Made by a program: the position numbers and the translations under genes. The notes beneath the pieces were generated by a model. That model was not told the origin of the DNA. It saw nothing but the letters and a program-made list of their open reading frames with translations, and did not search any database. Source: Parapedobacter pyrenivorans_A (GTDB lineage Bacteria > Bacteroidota > Bacteroidia > Sphingobacteriales > Sphingobacteriaceae). Taken from it: 64,000 nt of DNA. The DNA lies in contig NZ_JBHEUZ010000003.1 in the NCBI RefSeq assembly GCF_041925275.1, positions 234,791 through 298,790 on the forward strand. Reading direction: 5' to 3'. Of the stretch, positions 9,201 through 18,734 are shown in pieces (the stretch's first letter is position 1; each line of letters starts with the position of its first letter).

Positions 9201-9509
9201 TCACTTTCCCACCTGATCGATCTGCTCGCCGTATTCTATTTTATAGCCGCCGATATGTTTCTCGCTACCTGCTATTTTCTTACGCTGGATAAAGAAGTTG
9301 AACACGCCCACCACCAAAACAACGGCAGCAATCACGAAAAGGACATACTCGTAGATACGTCCGCCCGGAATGTCGAGCAGCCGGTCGACGGAAATTCCAG
9401 CCACAGCAAAATACATGGACGTCCGCAAAAATGACAAAAACGTGGACTGGTTGGCCAATATCGTCCGCTGGAGGGCTAACCGTTCGCGAAGGATTAAATC
9501 TCTATTCAT
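9201..9509 (-). CDS. DUF202 / YidH family membrane protein
   Basis: A small inner-membrane protein of 102 residues. The N-terminal part contains ILRERLALQRTILANQSTFLSFLRTSMYFAVAG, the Arg-x-x-Leu-Ala-x-x-Arg-Thr pattern typical of the DUF202 domain, and two or three hydrophobic helices follow (about residues 27-45 and 52-75). The molecular function of this family is not established. A TAccTTTG box on the minus strand (9514-9521) sits only five bases upstream of the start codon, which would give an almost leaderless mRNA if used; no clear -33 element accompanies it. The gene is convergent with the tRNA and divergent from the S9 peptidase gene. Confidence 0.85.
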   Translation of the reverse strand: MNRDLILRERLALQRTILANQSTFLSFLRTSMYFAVAGISVDRLLDIPGGRIYEYVLFVIAAVVLVVGVFNFFIQRKKIAGSEKHIGGYKIEYGEQIDQVGK

Positions 9510-9604
9510 AACCCAAAGGTACGAAACGTTCGCGTCTGTCCTATCATTTCCGTATATAGCCAGACTTCACTAACTTGCAGCCGTTACACACGAATACAAC
9601 AACC

Positions 9605-11644
9605 ATGAAGCACAAAGCACTTATGATCGCAGCAGCGTTAGCCACGGCAGGCGTTGGCCAGGCCCAACAACCCCTTACCCCCGAAATGCTCTGGCAACTG
9701 GGCCGGGTGTCGGCAGAAGCCATCACGCCCGACGGAAAAGATGTGGTTTTCGGCGTCACTTATTACGACCTGACCGAAAACAAAGCCGAGAAGAACCTTT
9801 TCCGCATTCCCGTATCGGGCGGTGCGGCCCAGCAGCTCACCACCTCCGAGGGTGGAGAAAGTGTGGTTCATGTGGACGGCAACAACGGCGCAATCATCTA
9901 TCTATCCAAAGGGCAACTGTGGCAACTAGCGCCCGGCAATGCCGAGCCAAAGCAACTGACCGACCAAGCGATATCCCTGCAGAACGTCCGCTTCTCGCCC
10001 GATGGCAGGCACATCCTATTCACCAAAGCCGTTCTCCTTAAAAAAATGCGCGGTACGGACCGCCATGCAGACCTCCCAAAATCCGATGCCTATGTATATG
10101 ACGCACTGGATTACCGCCATTGGGACACGTGGGCCGACGGAACGTACAACCATGTGTTCTACGCAACCTACACCGATGGTGAAATCGGCGTGCCCATCGA
10201 TATCATGGCCGACGAACCCTACTATTCGCCCCAGCAACCTTTCGGCGGCAAGGAAGACATAATATGGAGTCCCGATGGCAAAAGCATCCTGTACGTCAGC
10301 AAGAAAAGCGAGGGCACGGCCTACGCCCAGAGTACGAACACCGATATTTACCGATATGAGCTGGCGACGGCTAAAACCAGCAATCTTACCGAAGGGATGA
10401 TGGGATACGACCGATCGCCGGCCTATAGCCCGGACGGACAGCGCCTGGCGTGGCTTAGCATGGCAGAAGACGGTTACGAAGCCGATAAAAACGACATCAT
10501 CGTTTTCGATAAACGTACCTCCCGGCGGCACAACCTTACCAAAAATTGGGACGGCACCGTCGATGCATACCTTTGGAGCAATGATGCACGCACCATCTGG
10601 TTCACAGCGGCCGTGAAAGGAACTGTGCAACTGTTTGAAATACGTTTGCCGACAAACCTAGCGGATGCGAACGCGGACCACATCCGCCAAATAAGCCAGG
10701 GGCAACACGATATTGCCGGCGTGGTTGGCCAAGCAGGCAACCAACTGGTGGTATCGCTCACAGACATGAACCATGCCGCCGAGCTGTACCGCTTTGACCT
10801 GGCCAGCCATCAACTTGCTAAAATCACGTCGGTAAACGACCATCGCTATACAGGCATTGCCAAAAGCAAGGTGGAAGCGCGGATCACGAAAGCCACGGAT
10901 GGCAAGGACCTGCTGTCGTGGATCATCTATCCACCCAATTTCGACCCTGCCAAAAAGTACCCCACCTTATTGTATTGCCAAGGCGGACCTCAGGGTGCCC
11001 TCTCGCAGTTCTACTCCTATCGGTGGAATTTCCAGCTAATTGCTGCGCAAGGCTATATCGTGGTTGCACCCAACCGCAGGGGCATGCCGGGCTACGGCGT
11101 GGCCTGGAACGAACAGATAAGCGGCGACTGGGGCGGGCAAGCCATCAACGATTACCTCTCGGCGATAGACGACATGGCCAAGGAACCCTATGTGGATACC
11201 GATCGGCTGGGTGCCGTGGGCGCCAGCTACGGTGGATACTCCGTTTTCATGCTTGCCGGTGTGCACCAAGACCGGTTTAAAACATTCATTGCCCACGATG
11301 GTTTATTTGATATGCGCAGCTGGTACGGCACCACGGAAGAGCTCTTCTTTGCCAATAAGGACCTTGGCGGACCGTATTGGGATGAGCGCAATGGAAGAAC
11401 GTACACGGACTTCAACCCCATCACCCGGGTAAGCCAGTGGAATACACCCATTATGATTGTGCAGGGTGGCAAAGATTACCGGGTCGGTATCGAGCAGGGA
11501 CTGGAGGCTTTCCAGGCCGCCCAGTTACGCGGCATCAAAAGCCGGCTGCTGTACCTGCCCGATGAGAACCATTGGGTGTTGGGTGCCCAGAATGCCATCG
11601 TTTGGCAACGAGAGTTTTTCCGCTGGCTGGAAGAAACATTGTAA
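9605..11644 (+). CDS. S9 family prolyl oligopeptidase-type peptidase, exported
   Basis: A serine peptidase of the prolyl oligopeptidase family (DPP/acylaminoacyl-peptidase type), 679 residues. The signal peptide (MKHKALMIAAALATAGVGQAQ) predicts a periplasmic location. Residues ~25-430 form a WD40/beta-propeller-like region with repeated 'SPDG' turns (for example FSPDGRHILF, YSPDGQRLAW). The C-terminal alpha/beta hydrolase domain carries Ser541 in GASYGGYS, Asp624 in GGKDYRVG and His656 in DENHWV, a complete catalytic triad. Such enzymes cleave short peptides, probably for nutrition or turnover. The start at 9605 is chosen because it begins the signal peptide; the open frame reaches 9575. It appears monocistronic. 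Confidence 0.94.
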   Translation: MKHKALMIAAALATAGVGQAQQPLTPEMLWQLGRVSAEAITPDGKDVVFGVTYYDLTENKAEKNLFRIPVSGGAAQQLTTSEGGESVVHVDGNNGAIIYLSKGQLWQLAPGNAEPKQLTDQAISLQNVRFSPDGRHILFTKAVLLKKMRGTDRHADLPKSDAYVYDALDYRHWDTWADGTYNHVFYATYTDGEIGVPIDIMADEPYYSPQQPFGGKEDIIWSPDGKSILYVSKKSEGTAYAQSTNTDIYRYELATAKTSNLTEGMMGYDRSPAYSPDGQRLAWLSMAEDGYEADKNDIIVFDKRTSRRHNLTKNWDGTVDAYLWSNDARTIWFTAAVKGTVQLFEIRLPTNLADANADHIRQISQGQHDIAGVVGQAGNQLVVSLTDMNHAAELYRFDLASHQLAKITSVNDHRYTGIAKSKVEARITKATDGKDLLSWIIYPPNFDPAKKYPTLLYCQGGPQGALSQFYSYRWNFQLIAAQGYIVVAPNRRGMPGYGVAWNEQISGDWGGQAINDYLSAIDDMAKEPYVDTDRLGAVGASYGGYSVFMLAGVHQDRFKTFIAHDGLFDMRSWYGTTEELFFANKDLGGPYWDERNGRTYTDFNPITRVSQWNTPIMIVQGGKDYRVGIEQGLEAFQAAQLRGIKSRLLYLPDENHWVLGAQNAIVWQREFFRWLEETL

Positions 11645-11701
11645 CGCCCGATAACGATTTTGGTATATTTTATGCTTATCAGTTGATAAAACATAGGTGC
11701 T

Positions 11702-12478
11702 ATGGAAACTAAGAAATTACTGAAAACCGCTATTGGCGCGATGGTAATCGCGTTTGCCATTGCGGCATGCCAAACCAAGAAAACAGCAAGCAACGAAGAT
11801 GCAGACCCGGCACACAATAGCATGAACTCGGTCGATTGGACAGGGACGTACCAGGGGACGTTACCCTGCGCCGACTGTCCCGGTATCCGGTACACGATTA
11901 CATTGAACGACGACGACACCTACCTGCTGAAAACCCGTTACCTCGAAAAAAGTGATTCCGTCTTTACCGAGTCGGGCACCTTCGCATGGGATCAAACCGG
12001 CGGGAAGATCACGTTGGCCGACCGCGGCGAAAAATTCCAGGTAGGGGAAAACCAGTTGTTCCACTTGGATATGGAAGGCAACCGCATTACGGGTAACTTG
12101 GCCGAGCATTACGTATTGGCCAGAGTAACGGACCAGCTTACCGACCGCTATTGGAAGCTCATCGAGGTCGGCGGCCAAGCCGTAGTGGACGGGTCTACCC
12201 AAAAAGAACCTTACATGCAGCTGCACAGTGAGGACAACAGGCTGGAAGCCACTGGCGGATGCAATGGCATGGGGGGCACTTACGAACTGAAAGAGCCCAC
12301 CCGGATATCCTTTTCGCAGCTCATAGGCACGTTGATGGCGTGCGAGAATATGGAGGTCGAAAACGGGCTGAAGCGTGCATTGGAATCGGCCGATAGCTAC
12401 CACGTGCAGGGCGATACGCTGCAGCTCTTCCGTGCGCGGATGGCACCGTTGGCCAAATTCGTGGCGAAAGAACAATAA
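11702..12478 (+). CDS. Lipoprotein with NlpE N-terminal domain fused to META domain
   Basis: A 258-residue lipoprotein: N-terminal signal with Cys23 (FAIAAC), then an NlpE-like domain in which the CADC motif is Cys56-Ala-Asp-Cys59 within WTGTYQGTLPCADCPGI, then from about residue 145 a META/HslJ-like domain (RYWKLIEVGG, ATGGCNGMGGTYEL, LIGTLMACENM). In E. coli, NlpE signals envelope stress and HslJ is a heat-shock-related protein. Here the two modules sit in one polypeptide, an arrangement I believe is common in Bacteroidota. An envelope-stress or surface-sensing role is inference. A strong bidirectional terminator follows the stop. Confidence 0.88.
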   Translation: METKKLLKTAIGAMVIAFAIAACQTKKTASNEDADPAHNSMNSVDWTGTYQGTLPCADCPGIRYTITLNDDDTYLLKTRYLEKSDSVFTESGTFAWDQTGGKITLADRGEKFQVGENQLFHLDMEGNRITGNLAEHYVLARVTDQLTDRYWKLIEVGGQAVVDGSTQKEPYMQLHSEDNRLEATGGCNGMGGTYELKEPTRISFSQLIGTLMACENMEVENGLKRALESADSYHVQGDTLQLFRARMAPLAKFVAKEQ

Positions 12479-12489
12479 AAGCAACGCAT

Positions 12490-12524
12490 AAAAAAAGGCG
12501 CTTCGTTGAGGCGCCTCTTTTTTA
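12490..12524. terminator. Bidirectional intrinsic terminator
   Basis: The stem AGGCGC/GCGCCT is flanked by an A-run on the left and TCTTTTTT on the right. It serves the lipoprotein gene on the plus strand and the trigger factor gene on the minus strand. Confidence 0.85.
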
Positions 12525-12539
12525 TGCATCAATGCAGTG

Positions 12540-13886
12540 CTATTTCAATTCGAGGAATTTGTTGTATTCGATTTCTTTCTCCTCCAACTTCACCACGCCC
12601 TTGAGGTAGTCAAATACCTTCAACGCCTTCACCTCGTCGAACAGCCGATTGGCCTGCTCCTTATCGCCCAGCAATTGCACGGCATATTGCGCAAGCTGCT
12701 GGTCGGAGACTTCTTGCCCAGGACCGTATAACTTAATCTGTGCCGCTATACGTTCCTTTGCCAACGCCAGCACTTCTTCGTATTTCACTTCGAGCCCGTT
12801 CTGGGTGATGATCCGGTTTTCAATCAGCGTCCATTTCAGGTTCTTCACAAACTCGGCAAAACCCTCTTCCAACTCGTCATCCTTTATTTCCGGATTGGTC
12901 GCTTTGAGCCAACGCTTAAGGAATGCTTCCGGAAACTCGGCCTTCACCGCGTCGAGCCCTTTCAAGTAAAGGTCGTTCTGCAACTTTTGGGTAGCATTCT
13001 GCACCAGCATATCTTCTACCTCTGCCCTTACTTTTTCCTCAAATTCAGCTTCGGTGGCAACCACCCCTTCGCCGAACACCTTGGTATAGAACTCTTCGTT
13101 CAGTTCTGCCTCCTCGAGGCGGTTCACATTCTTCACCGTCAATTGGAACTGCGTATTTTCCAGTGCCTCAACCCCCTCTTCGGAAATACCGATGATGCGG
13201 GCGATGTCTGCTGCCGACTTAAATGCTTTCTTGACATCGATGGTTACCGCGTCGTCTTTCTTGAGGCCGATAAGGGATTTCTTGATTTTCTTATCATCGA
13301 CCAAGTCCGTACGCACCGATGCCGTATTGGCGATACCGCCTTCCAGTTCGTTGCCATCGGCACCCAGTTGTTTCAATTCGCTATACAATACATCGCCGTC
13401 TTCAGATGTTTCGGGATTGGTCATTTTACCATAGCTGCGGCGCAGGTTTTTCATGCGCGACTCCAGCGTCTCCTTATCGGCCTTGATCACGTAGTGGGTG
13501 AATTTGGTTTTTTCGGTAAAAGGCACCTCAAACTGTGGGGCAAGCCCGACCTCGTAAGCAAATGAAAAATTATCGTTGTAATTCCAGTTGTAATCGGTAT
13601 CGTCTTCCTTCGGCAGCGGCTGCCCCAGGATTTCCAGCTTATTGTCGCCTATATATGCGTTGATCTTATCGCTCACCACCCGGTTTACCTCATCGATCAA
13701 AATCGCTTTACCGTAGGTCCGCCGAATGTGCGAGGTCGGCACCATACCCGGCCGGAATCCCGGCAGTTTCGCCTTTTTGGCCTGTTCTTTAATTGCTTTA
13801 TCCACTTGTGGGTTGTAATCCTCGGGTGCGAGGTCCACGGTGATGACTGCGTTGGTTTCGTCGATGTTTTCGTGTGAAATATTCAT
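12540..13886 (-). CDS. tig: Trigger factor
   Basis: Ribosome-associated chaperone with peptidyl-prolyl isomerase fold, 448 residues from the ATG at 13886. The N-terminus (DLAPEDYNPQVDKAIKEQAKKAKLPGFRPGMVP) carries the ribosome-binding signature GFRxGxxP as GFRPGMVP. A divergent PPIase region and an acidic, helical C-terminal domain follow. The sequence departs strongly from the E. coli protein in the middle, as is usual in Bacteroidota. A longer open frame to 13997 runs into the terminator of the upstream tRNA gene, so it is rejected. The gene lies downstream of tRNA-Leu(UAG) and ends at a bidirectional terminator. Confidence 0.93.
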   Translation of the reverse strand: MNISHENIDETNAVITVDLAPEDYNPQVDKAIKEQAKKAKLPGFRPGMVPTSHIRRTYGKAILIDEVNRVVSDKINAYIGDNKLEILGQPLPKEDDTDYNWNYNDNFSFAYEVGLAPQFEVPFTEKTKFTHYVIKADKETLESRMKNLRRSYGKMTNPETSEDGDVLYSELKQLGADGNELEGGIANTASVRTDLVDDKKIKKSLIGLKKDDAVTIDVKKAFKSAADIARIIGISEEGVEALENTQFQLTVKNVNRLEEAELNEEFYTKVFGEGVVATEAEFEEKVRAEVEDMLVQNATQKLQNDLYLKGLDAVKAEFPEAFLKRWLKATNPEIKDDELEEGFAEFVKNLKWTLIENRIITQNGLEVKYEEVLALAKERIAAQIKLYGPGQEVSDQQLAQYAVQLLGDKEQANRLFDEVKALKVFDYLKGVVKLEEKEIEYNKFLELK

Positions 13887-13918
13887 ACTCAATTTTAAGC
13901 GTTTATTCGCATTTACAT

Positions 13919-13947
13919 AAAAAATCCTCCCGATTTGCCGGGAGGAC
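13919..13947 (-). terminator. Intrinsic terminator of tRNA-Leu(UAG)
   Basis: Read on the minus strand, TCCTCCCG / CGGGAGGA form a perfect stem with a 6-nt loop followed by a run of T. It separates the tRNA from the trigger factor gene. Confidence 0.85.
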
Positions 13948-13970
13948 CCGGTGTCTCGGAAGGATTCAAG

Positions 13971-14052
13971 TGCGGAAGAAGGGACTCGAACCCCCACGCC
14001 TTGCGGCGCCAGATCCTAAGTCTGGTGCGGCTACCAATTACGCCACTTCCGC
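13971..14052 (-). tRNA. tRNA-Leu (anticodon UAG)
   Basis: The minus strand shows acceptor GCGGAAG paired with CTTCCGC, anticodon arm CCAGA-CTTAGGA-TCTGG with TAG in the loop, a class II variable arm, and T arm with GTTCGAGTC. The discriminator is A; CCA is not encoded. Confidence 0.95.
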
Positions 14053-14073
14053 ATAGGATTTCTCTTTGGACTG

Positions 14074-14101
14074 CAAAAGTAGGGTTATTTCTTCAAACCA
14101 A
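14074..14101 (-). promoter_or_regulatory. Promoter of tRNA-Leu(UAG)
   Basis: On the minus strand, TTG (complement of 14099-14101), a 17-nt spacer and TACTTTTG (complement of 14074-14081) match TTG-N17-23-TAnnTTTG. The tRNA 5' end is 22 bases downstream. Confidence 0.7.
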
Positions 14102-14122
14102 CAATAACTTTTTGCTTTTTTG

Positions 14123-15067
14123 CTATTTGTCTTTTCGCCCGAACACCGAAAAATGCACATACCGGCTGGGACGGGCCTTCATATCGGCAATCAGTTCTTC
14201 CAGGTTTTTAGAAGCCTGGTTAAGATTATCGTATAGTTGCTCATCGTTCAATAGTTGGCCGATGGAACCCTGCCCTTGGTTGATGCGGTCGGTAATCGAC
14301 TGGAAATCGGCCATCGCTTTATTCGCACTGGTGATGGTCTGTGCAAAATCGGCTTTTGCTACCTGGTCTGTGATGCTGTTCAAATTGGCCAGCACATTAC
14401 CGATGCGTTCATTGTTTTCTTTGAGGTTGTTGGTAATGGATTCCACATTCGCCACGATGTGGCTGATGCGGTTACGCTCGGAAACCACCAAGCCATCCAG
14501 CTGCCGGGTAATACCCTCCAGGTTTTGGAGCGAATTGGCAATACTGTTGATACTACGGTTGAAATCACGCTGGAAATCTTTGTTGATCGTATTGTTGATG
14601 GAATTCAGTACCGAGTCGAGCACCGCCGCGATGTCCTGCGCCTTCTTCTGTATCGGCTCTACCTGCTCCATGATGTTCTTCTGTATGCCGGCAGGCAGCT
14701 TGTCGCCATTTTTCGCATAGACGGCACTGTCGCCAAGCTCGAACACGATGGCTTTACCACCCAATAAATCGGTACTGGAAAGAAGCGCAACCGTGTTGGC
14801 CGGAACGGCGTAGTCTCGCTTTACCTTAAACTCCGTACGGATACGGCCATCTTGCTGTAATTCCATCTTCGAGACACGGCCGATCTGGTAGCCGTTTACC
14901 AAGATCGGTTTCGACTCAGTGAGGCCATCTACGCGGTCATAGATGGAATAAAGGGTGATTTCACGGCTAAACACATCGTTTCCCCGCAGAAAACTATACC
15001 CCAGAATCAATATCGCGATGGCGACCACCGCCAATATCCCTACTTTGGTTTCGTTTGCTATTTTCAA
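14123..15067 (-). CDS. MCE/MlaD family lipid-transport protein
   Basis: A 314-residue MCE-domain protein, probably anchored in the inner membrane and facing the periplasm. One N-terminal helix (VGILAVVAIAILILGYSFLRG, about residues 9-29) precedes the MCE domain (DRVDGLTESKPILVNGYQIGRVSKM), which in MlaD-like proteins forms hexameric rings that move lipids. A long coiled-coil region (about residues 140-300) follows, with many Asn/Gln/Ser-rich heptads. No MlaE/MlaF genes are in the window. It lies 104 bp downstream of the amidase gene on the same strand, close to LptD, suggesting an envelope-maintenance cluster. Confidence 0.88.
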   Translation of the reverse strand: MKIANETKVGILAVVAIAILILGYSFLRGNDVFSREITLYSIYDRVDGLTESKPILVNGYQIGRVSKMELQQDGRIRTEFKVKRDYAVPANTVALLSSTDLLGGKAIVFELGDSAVYAKNGDKLPAGIQKNIMEQVEPIQKKAQDIAAVLDSVLNSINNTINKDFQRDFNRSINSIANSLQNLEGITRQLDGLVVSERNRISHIVANVESITNNLKENNERIGNVLANLNSITDQVAKADFAQTITSANKAMADFQSITDRINQGQGSIGQLLNDEQLYDNLNQASKNLEELIADMKARPSRYVHFSVFGRKDK

Positions 15068-15171
15068 GAGTTCCCTTTCGTTTTAGTCTGTTAAGCTATT
15101 GCGCTAAGCTATGAAAAGCTTATCAATAGTACAAAACAACTTTGATGCCGATATTGTTTAATATCCGGGCG

Positions 15172-16014
15172 TTATTGCCCGATTCGCTTCTTATACGCTT
15201 TGATGGCATCGACCAGATTCTTTACGATTTCAGCCTGTCCGTTTTCAGACATCATATAGGTCTCTTCGTTGGGATTACTCAAAAAACCGATTTCAGTCAA
15301 TACTGCAGGCATGCCCGCCCCGGCCAGCACCTGCAGGCCCTGCTCCTGTACGCCACGATCTACCCGGCCAGACCGCACATACTCATCTTGTATAGCCGAG
15401 GCAAGGTGGATGCTCTGTTCGCGGTACTGGTTTTTCATCAAGGAGAAAACGATATAACTCGCCGGGTCCTTGGGGTCGAAACCCTGGTAGTTCTCCTCGT
15501 AATTTTCTTCAAGCAGGATATCGGCATTCTCCCGAATGGCCGCATCCTGTTCGCCTAGCCGATGGAAGCCCGACACAAAGGTTTCCGTACCGCGCACGGT
15601 CTTATCCTGTACACGCGCAGTATAATACTTACCCTTGCTGTTTCGGCGGCGCACCGGTTTAAGGCCGGTAGCATTGCAATGGACCGAAATAAACAGGTCG
15701 GCGCGGTTTTTATTCGCAAAATCAATGCGTTTGTACAGATCCACGTCCACATCCGTCGTCCGTGTATAGAGCACCTTCACGCCGGGCAGCTCCTTTTCGA
15801 TCGCCTTACCCAATTTCAGAACCACTTGCAGCACGACGTCTTTCTCGAGCGACTTGGCACCACGCGTTCCTGGCTTGTCGCCACCATGCCCGGCATCCAG
15901 CACAATGGTGCGAACCGTGTATATTGAATCTCGGTGCTCGTTTGCAACTAATATAGTAGGGAGGGTAACTAACGAAAGGAAAAAAAGAAAAGGTGTAATG
16001 GAACGTTTTGTCAT
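15172..16014 (-). CDS. N-acetylmuramoyl-L-alanine amidase (Amidase_3)
   Basis: A zinc-dependent peptidoglycan amidase that cuts the bond between muramic acid and the stem peptide in the periplasm. From the ATG at 16014 it has 280 residues, with a signal peptide (about residues 1-25). The Amidase_3 domain has likely Zn ligands His43 (DAGHGG), Glu57 (KSLEKD) and His112 (SVHCNA), and catalytic Glu241 (LTEIGF). The open frame extends to 16095, but the shorter start places the signal peptide correctly. It is transcribed divergently from lptD and precedes the MCE gene. Confidence 0.93.
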   Translation of the reverse strand: MTKRSITPFLFFLSLVTLPTILVANEHRDSIYTVRTIVLDAGHGGDKPGTRGAKSLEKDVVLQVVLKLGKAIEKELPGVKVLYTRTTDVDVDLYKRIDFANKNRADLFISVHCNATGLKPVRRRNSKGKYYTARVQDKTVRGTETFVSGFHRLGEQDAAIRENADILLEENYEENYQGFDPKDPASYIVFSLMKNQYREQSIHLASAIQDEYVRSGRVDRGVQEQGLQVLAGAGMPAVLTEIGFLSNPNEETYMMSENGQAEIVKNLVDAIKAYKKRIGQ

Positions 16015-16088
16015 ATCTGAAAACACCAAAGTACTAACTATTTTAATTAATTTTGTACGCAATTCTGATATTGCAAAAATAATATTCG

Positions 16089-18731
16089 TTGTCAAATTTG
16101 AGGTCAGTTGCCGCTATTTTTTCTTGCATTTCACTATTCTTAACGATATTCGCGGCCACTTCGGTATATGGCCAGGAAATTTCGGAGCCGGATAGCACGC
16201 GAATAGACACGCTCACCTTGGGAACGGATACCCTGGCGCTCGACTCCCTGAACGCTTCGCCCGATACCACGCGGAGGGAACAGACCGATGGCTTGAAAGC
16301 CGTCGTGACCATCGTTGCCCAAGATTCTCAGTTCACCGACATCCGCAAGAATATCATTCACCTGTACAAAGAAGCGAAAATAAAGTATGAGGGGTTCGAA
16401 CTCGCGGCCGACTACATCCGGATAGACAACAACACCAATGAAATCTACGCCAGCGGCCTATACGACCATAACAACAAATATGTCGGCAGGCCGGTCGTCA
16501 TCTTCCCCAACGAAACGCCGAAGGTCGTCGATTCATTGCGGTACAACTTTAAATCGGAAAAAGGGGATACTTGGGGAATTTTTACGGAAGTGGAAGGCGG
16601 ATTTATCCAAGCAAACACGGTACGCAAAAACCAATACAACGAGATGTCGCTCTACCACGGCATGTACAGCACGTGTAACCTGCCCGAACCACATACCCAT
16701 TTCGGCATCCAGATCAGCAAAGGCATCGTAACGGAAAACCAAATTATTGCGGGGCCGGCCTACCTCGTGATGGAAGGGGTTCCGCTCAAATTCATCACCA
16801 TCCCCTTCGGATTTTTCCCCAAACCCAACAAACGTTCCTCGGGTTTCCTCTTCCCTACGTTCGGTGAGGAGTTCAACCGGGGGTTTTTCATGCGCGATAT
16901 CGGATGGTACCTGGCCTTCAACGATTATTGGGACAGCGAAATCCGGGGCACCCTGTATTCCAAGGGATCTTATGAAGCTTCCATACGCACACAGTATAAA
17001 GTAAACTATAAGTTCAATGGAGGCTTTAACTTCCGTTATGCCAACACCAAGAATGGCGTGGAGGGCACCGACCAATACCGCTCTACCAAAGACTTCAACG
17101 TAACGTGGAACCACACGCAACTGCAGGAAGCCAATCCCGGCACCACATTCAGCGCCAACGTGAATTTCGGCACCAGCTCCTATGCCCAGAATACCGCCGC
17201 TGGCGCATCCTACAACTACGACGAGATCACCCGCAATTCGATGAATTCGAGCATCAGCTACGGCAGGACCTTCCTCGACGGCAAGGTCAACTTCACCAGC
17301 AGCTTGCGGCACTCGCAAGACATGGCGGCCAAGACGGTGAACCTCGATCTCCCCACCTTCTCGCTCAGCGTGAGTTCGTTCAACCCGTTCGACTCCAAAG
17401 ACCGCGTAGGCGAACAGAAATGGTACCAACGCATCAACGTGAGCTATTCACTGCGGGGCGACAACATCCTCAATGCGAAAGAAACCGGACTATTCAGTAA
17501 AGAGACCCTAAGCCAGTTCCAGCATGGCTTCCAACACAGCATCCCCATAAGCCTCTCGCTCAATGCACTGAAATACTTCCAGTTCAACACCAGCGTGAAC
17601 TACAGCGAAGGCTGGCACTTCCAAACCTACCGCCAGCGGCTGGAAAATACACCCAGCGGATTTGAAGTGCTGCGCGATACGGTAAACGGGTTCACGCGGT
17701 CTTATAATTACTCGGTGTCATCCGGCCTATCGACCAAGATCTACGGCATGTACCCAAAAATCGGGAAAATACAAGCCATGCGCCACGTCATCACCCCATC
17801 GGTAAACCTCAACTACCGGCCGGATTTCTCCGACGCACAATACGGTTTCTACCGGAAGTTCATCGATGCCCGGGGCGAAGAGACCTTGTATTCGATTTTC
17901 CAGGGCAGCCGCTACGGATCGCCCGGGTCTGGCCGATCCATGGGCATCGGGTTCTCCATAGACAACAACGTGGAGGCCAAAATATTGAGCAAAAAGGATA
18001 CGACAGATGGTGGTGTCAAGAAAATACCGCTCTTGCAGGGGCTTACCTTCAGCGGCAACTACAATTTCGTGGCCGATTCGTTCAAGCTGTCCAATATCAA
18101 CTTCTCGGGCCGTACGGCCTTATTCAACCAGAAAATCAACCTCAACTTCAACGGAACGTTCGACCCGTATGCCTTCGATAACCAGGCGGGCAGGCGCGTA
18201 AACCGCTATATGATCAAAGATGGCAAATTGGCGCGGCTCACGAACTTCGGGCTGTCGTTCGACTACAGCTTCAACCCCGATGCGAACAAAAGCCGGCAAG
18301 CGGGCCTCGATTCGCTGGATAACCAGAAGGCCAACATGACGCCCGAGCAACAGCAACAACTGGCGCGCATCAGTTCAGACCCGAACGCTTTCGTAGATTT
18401 CAACATCCCCTGGAACCTCGCCGGGTCGTTCAGTTTCCAATACGCCAACCCGGGAACCCAGAAACGTATTACCGCCACGCTGAACCTCCATGGCGACTTC
18501 AGCCTCACGCCCAAGTGGAAAGTACAGTTCAACTCCGGGTATGATTTCAAGCAAAAGGAGATTTCCATGACCCGCTTCAGCATCTATCGCGACCTCCACT
18601 GCTGGGACATGTCGTTCGGTTGGGTGCCTTTCGGGCGGTACCAAAGTTACAATGTAACCATCCGGGCCAAAGCCTCTATCCTCCAGGATTTGAAATTGAC
18701 TAAACGAAACGATAACTTCGGAGCTTTCTAA
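16089..18731 (+). CDS. lptD: LptD-like LPS assembly outer membrane protein
   Basis: An outer-membrane barrel that inserts lipopolysaccharide into the outer leaflet. The 880-residue protein has an N-terminal signal peptide (AIFSCISLFLTIFAATSVYGQ), an OstA/LptA-like beta-jellyroll region (about residues 70-200: IKYEGFELAADYIRIDNNTNEIYASG) and a long beta-barrel (VPLKFITIPFGFFPKPNKRSSGFLFPTFGEEFNRGFF is characteristic). The start codon is probably TTG at 16089, as no ATG precedes the signal peptide. A TAATTTTG box at 16048-16055 may be its promoter, without a good -33 element. cinA follows three bases after the stop. Confidence 0.9.
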   Translation: MSNLRSVAAIFSCISLFLTIFAATSVYGQEISEPDSTRIDTLTLGTDTLALDSLNASPDTTRREQTDGLKAVVTIVAQDSQFTDIRKNIIHLYKEAKIKYEGFELAADYIRIDNNTNEIYASGLYDHNNKYVGRPVVIFPNETPKVVDSLRYNFKSEKGDTWGIFTEVEGGFIQANTVRKNQYNEMSLYHGMYSTCNLPEPHTHFGIQISKGIVTENQIIAGPAYLVMEGVPLKFITIPFGFFPKPNKRSSGFLFPTFGEEFNRGFFMRDIGWYLAFNDYWDSEIRGTLYSKGSYEASIRTQYKVNYKFNGGFNFRYANTKNGVEGTDQYRSTKDFNVTWNHTQLQEANPGTTFSANVNFGTSSYAQNTAAGASYNYDEITRNSMNSSISYGRTFLDGKVNFTSSLRHSQDMAAKTVNLDLPTFSLSVSSFNPFDSKDRVGEQKWYQRINVSYSLRGDNILNAKETGLFSKETLSQFQHGFQHSIPISLSLNALKYFQFNTSVNYSEGWHFQTYRQRLENTPSGFEVLRDTVNGFTRSYNYSVSSGLSTKIYGMYPKIGKIQAMRHVITPSVNLNYRPDFSDAQYGFYRKFIDARGEETLYSIFQGSRYGSPGSGRSMGIGFSIDNNVEAKILSKKDTTDGGVKKIPLLQGLTFSGNYNFVADSFKLSNINFSGRTALFNQKINLNFNGTFDPYAFDNQAGRRVNRYMIKDGKLARLTNFGLSFDYSFNPDANKSRQAGLDSLDNQKANMTPEQQQQLARISSDPNAFVDFNIPWNLAGSFSFQYANPGTQKRITATLNLHGDFSLTPKWKVQFNSGYDFKQKEISMTRFSIYRDLHCWDMSFGWVPFGRYQSYNVTIRAKASILQDLKLTKRNDNFGAF

Positions 18732-18734
18732 GAT

